DNA of 6,589 bases, from the NCBI GenBank assembly GCA_027064745.1, contig JAMOPD010000285.1, positions 1 to 6,589 of the forward strand, read 5' to 3'. Below, piece by piece: positions 5,958 to 6,589 of the stretch. The stretch comes from Thermococcaceae archaeon (lineage in GTDB: Archaea; Methanobacteriota_B; Thermococci; Thermococcales; Thermococcaceae). The position numbers and the translations under genes are program-made. The notes under the pieces are model-generated. The model ran no database searches. It was not told where the DNA came from and saw nothing but the letters and a program-made list of their open reading frames with translations. The first letter of the stretch is position 1, and each line of letters starts with the position of its first letter.

Positions 5958-5972
5958 GATTTCTTTTTCTTT
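5957..5972 (+). terminator. T-rich terminator after iorB
   Basis: Starting at the iorB stop codon, AGATTTCTTTTTCTTT contains a dense T run (TTTCTTTTTCTTT, 5960-5972). It is followed by the next promoter, which fits an archaeal intrinsic stop. Confidence 0.6.
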
Positions 5973-5989
5973 ACCACTATAAGAAAGCC

Positions 5990-5997
5990 TTATATAC
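5990..5997 (+). promoter_or_regulatory. TATA box for the PhoU-like gene
   Basis: TTATATAC is the best TATA match in the window, preceded by the purine-rich AAGAAAG. It lies 43 bp upstream of the ATG at 6033. A start near 6018 would give a leader of about 15 nt holding GGTGG (6021-6025). Confidence 0.65.
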
Positions 5998-6032
5998 TTC
6001 TTGAGACTTCTATATAGCTAGGTGGAATATCT

Positions 6033-6589
6033 ATGGAGTTCAGGAAGATTCAATTTACTGGAAGAAGTTCATACATAATCTCCTTGCCAAAGAAATGGGT
6101 AAAAAGTCATGCATTAAAGCAGGGCGATATTGTTCCACTTGCAATAAACTCGGATGGCTCGATAACAATATTTCCTAAGGAACCTAAAGAGGTTAGTGAA
6201 AAAAAGATTCTAGAAATCTCTACTGAGTATTCTCCCGATATGGCAGTTCGTCTGACTATATCTGCTTACATTCAGGGTTATGATGTCCTTGAAATACACT
6301 TTACAAGTGAGATGCCCCAGTATAAAGTTAAGTTAAGAAAAATACTTCAAAGTCTTCCCGGTGTGGAAATAATTCTCGATGAACCTCAGAGAATAGTAGC
6401 CAAAAGCCTTCTAGCTGAAGAAGAAGTTAACCTTGCTGAAATTTTAAATAGAATCAGGTCACTGATAATCTCTATGCTAGGTGATTTAGAGCTTTTAGTT
6501 TCTTCTCCTAACAGAGATGAGATACTGCGAGATATCAATGATTTGGAAAATGAACTGGATAGGTTCTATTTCCTCGTAATAAGGACTGT
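6033..6589 (+). CDS. PhoU-related phosphate uptake regulator with N-terminal AbrB-like domain (partial, 3' end outside window)
   Basis: The first 185 codons are open to the window edge. Residues 3 to about 47 form a SpoVT/AbrB-type swapped-hairpin DNA-binding domain (KIQFTGRSSYIISLPKKW, then H-LKQGDIV), as in archaeal PhoU homologues. Residues about 50-125 are a linking alpha/beta segment. From about 131 onward the chain is helical and charged (EEVNLAEILNRIRS, then INDLENELDRFY), like the first helices of a PhoU domain with its acidic metal-site residues. Family members are annotated as phosphate uptake regulators, usually near Pst transporter genes; none is visible here, so the phosphate role is inherited from the family. 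GGTGG (6021-6025) with a 7-nt spacer sets the start. A second PhoU repeat is expected downstream. Confidence 0.85.
   Translation, partial: MEFRKIQFTGRSSYIISLPKKWVKSHALKQGDIVPLAINSDGSITIFPKEPKEVSEKKILEISTEYSPDMAVRLTISAYIQGYDVLEIHFTSEMPQYKVKLRKILQSLPGVEIILDEPQRIVAKSLLAEEEVNLAEILNRIRSLIISMLGDLELLVSSPNRDEILRDINDLENELDRFYFLVIRT

Overview
The window comes from a hyperthermophilic archaeon of the order Thermococcales (Thermococcus, Pyrococcus or Palaeococcus; the genus cannot be fixed from this sequence). The evidence is an archaeal-type, very GC-rich 23S rRNA 3' end beside much more AT-rich protein genes, a class I lysyl-tRNA synthetase, an indolepyruvate:ferredoxin oxidoreductase subunit, an AbrB-PhoU type regulator, archaeal TATA boxes and GGTGG/GGAGG ribosome binding sites on short leaders.

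Layout. Bases 1 to about 225 are the 3' end of 23S rRNA, followed by a short structured trailer and a T-rich stop signal; no 5S rRNA or tRNA follows. A two-gene operon (375-1414) encodes a small HAD phosphatase of the MDP-1 type and a DUF366 protein, overlapping by 4 bp. A membrane polyprenol (dolichol/phytol-type) kinase gene lies convergently on the minus strand (1408-2013) and overlaps the DUF366 3' end by 7 bp. A roughly 290-bp divergent intergenic region with several inverted repeats separates it from lysS (2306-3886). Then come a guanine deaminase-like gene (3946-5175), a 197-bp intergenic region with a 50-bp-period repeat and a 12-bp inverted repeat, an iorB gene without iorA beside it (5373-5957), and the 5' part of a PhoU-related regulator (6033 to the window edge).

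How the genes relate. These are mainly housekeeping and metabolic genes: translation (23S rRNA, LysRS), lipid-carrier phosphorylation, purine salvage, 2-oxoacid oxidation and probably phosphate regulation. Apart from the HAD-DUF366 pair, each gene has its own TATA box 38-43 bp upstream of its ATG, so most units look monocistronic. This implies short leaders of about 9-15 nt that begin at or just before the Shine-Dalgarno. In three genes an in-frame GTG lies inside the Shine-Dalgarno exactly 9 nt upstream of the better ATG; I chose the ATG in each.

I see no defence island, CRISPR array, transposon or obvious new multi-gene system. The items most worth a second look are the biotin-ligase-like motif in DUF366 and its coupling to the phosphatase, the repeat structure before iorB, the orphan state of iorB, and the unexplained dyads upstream of lysS.
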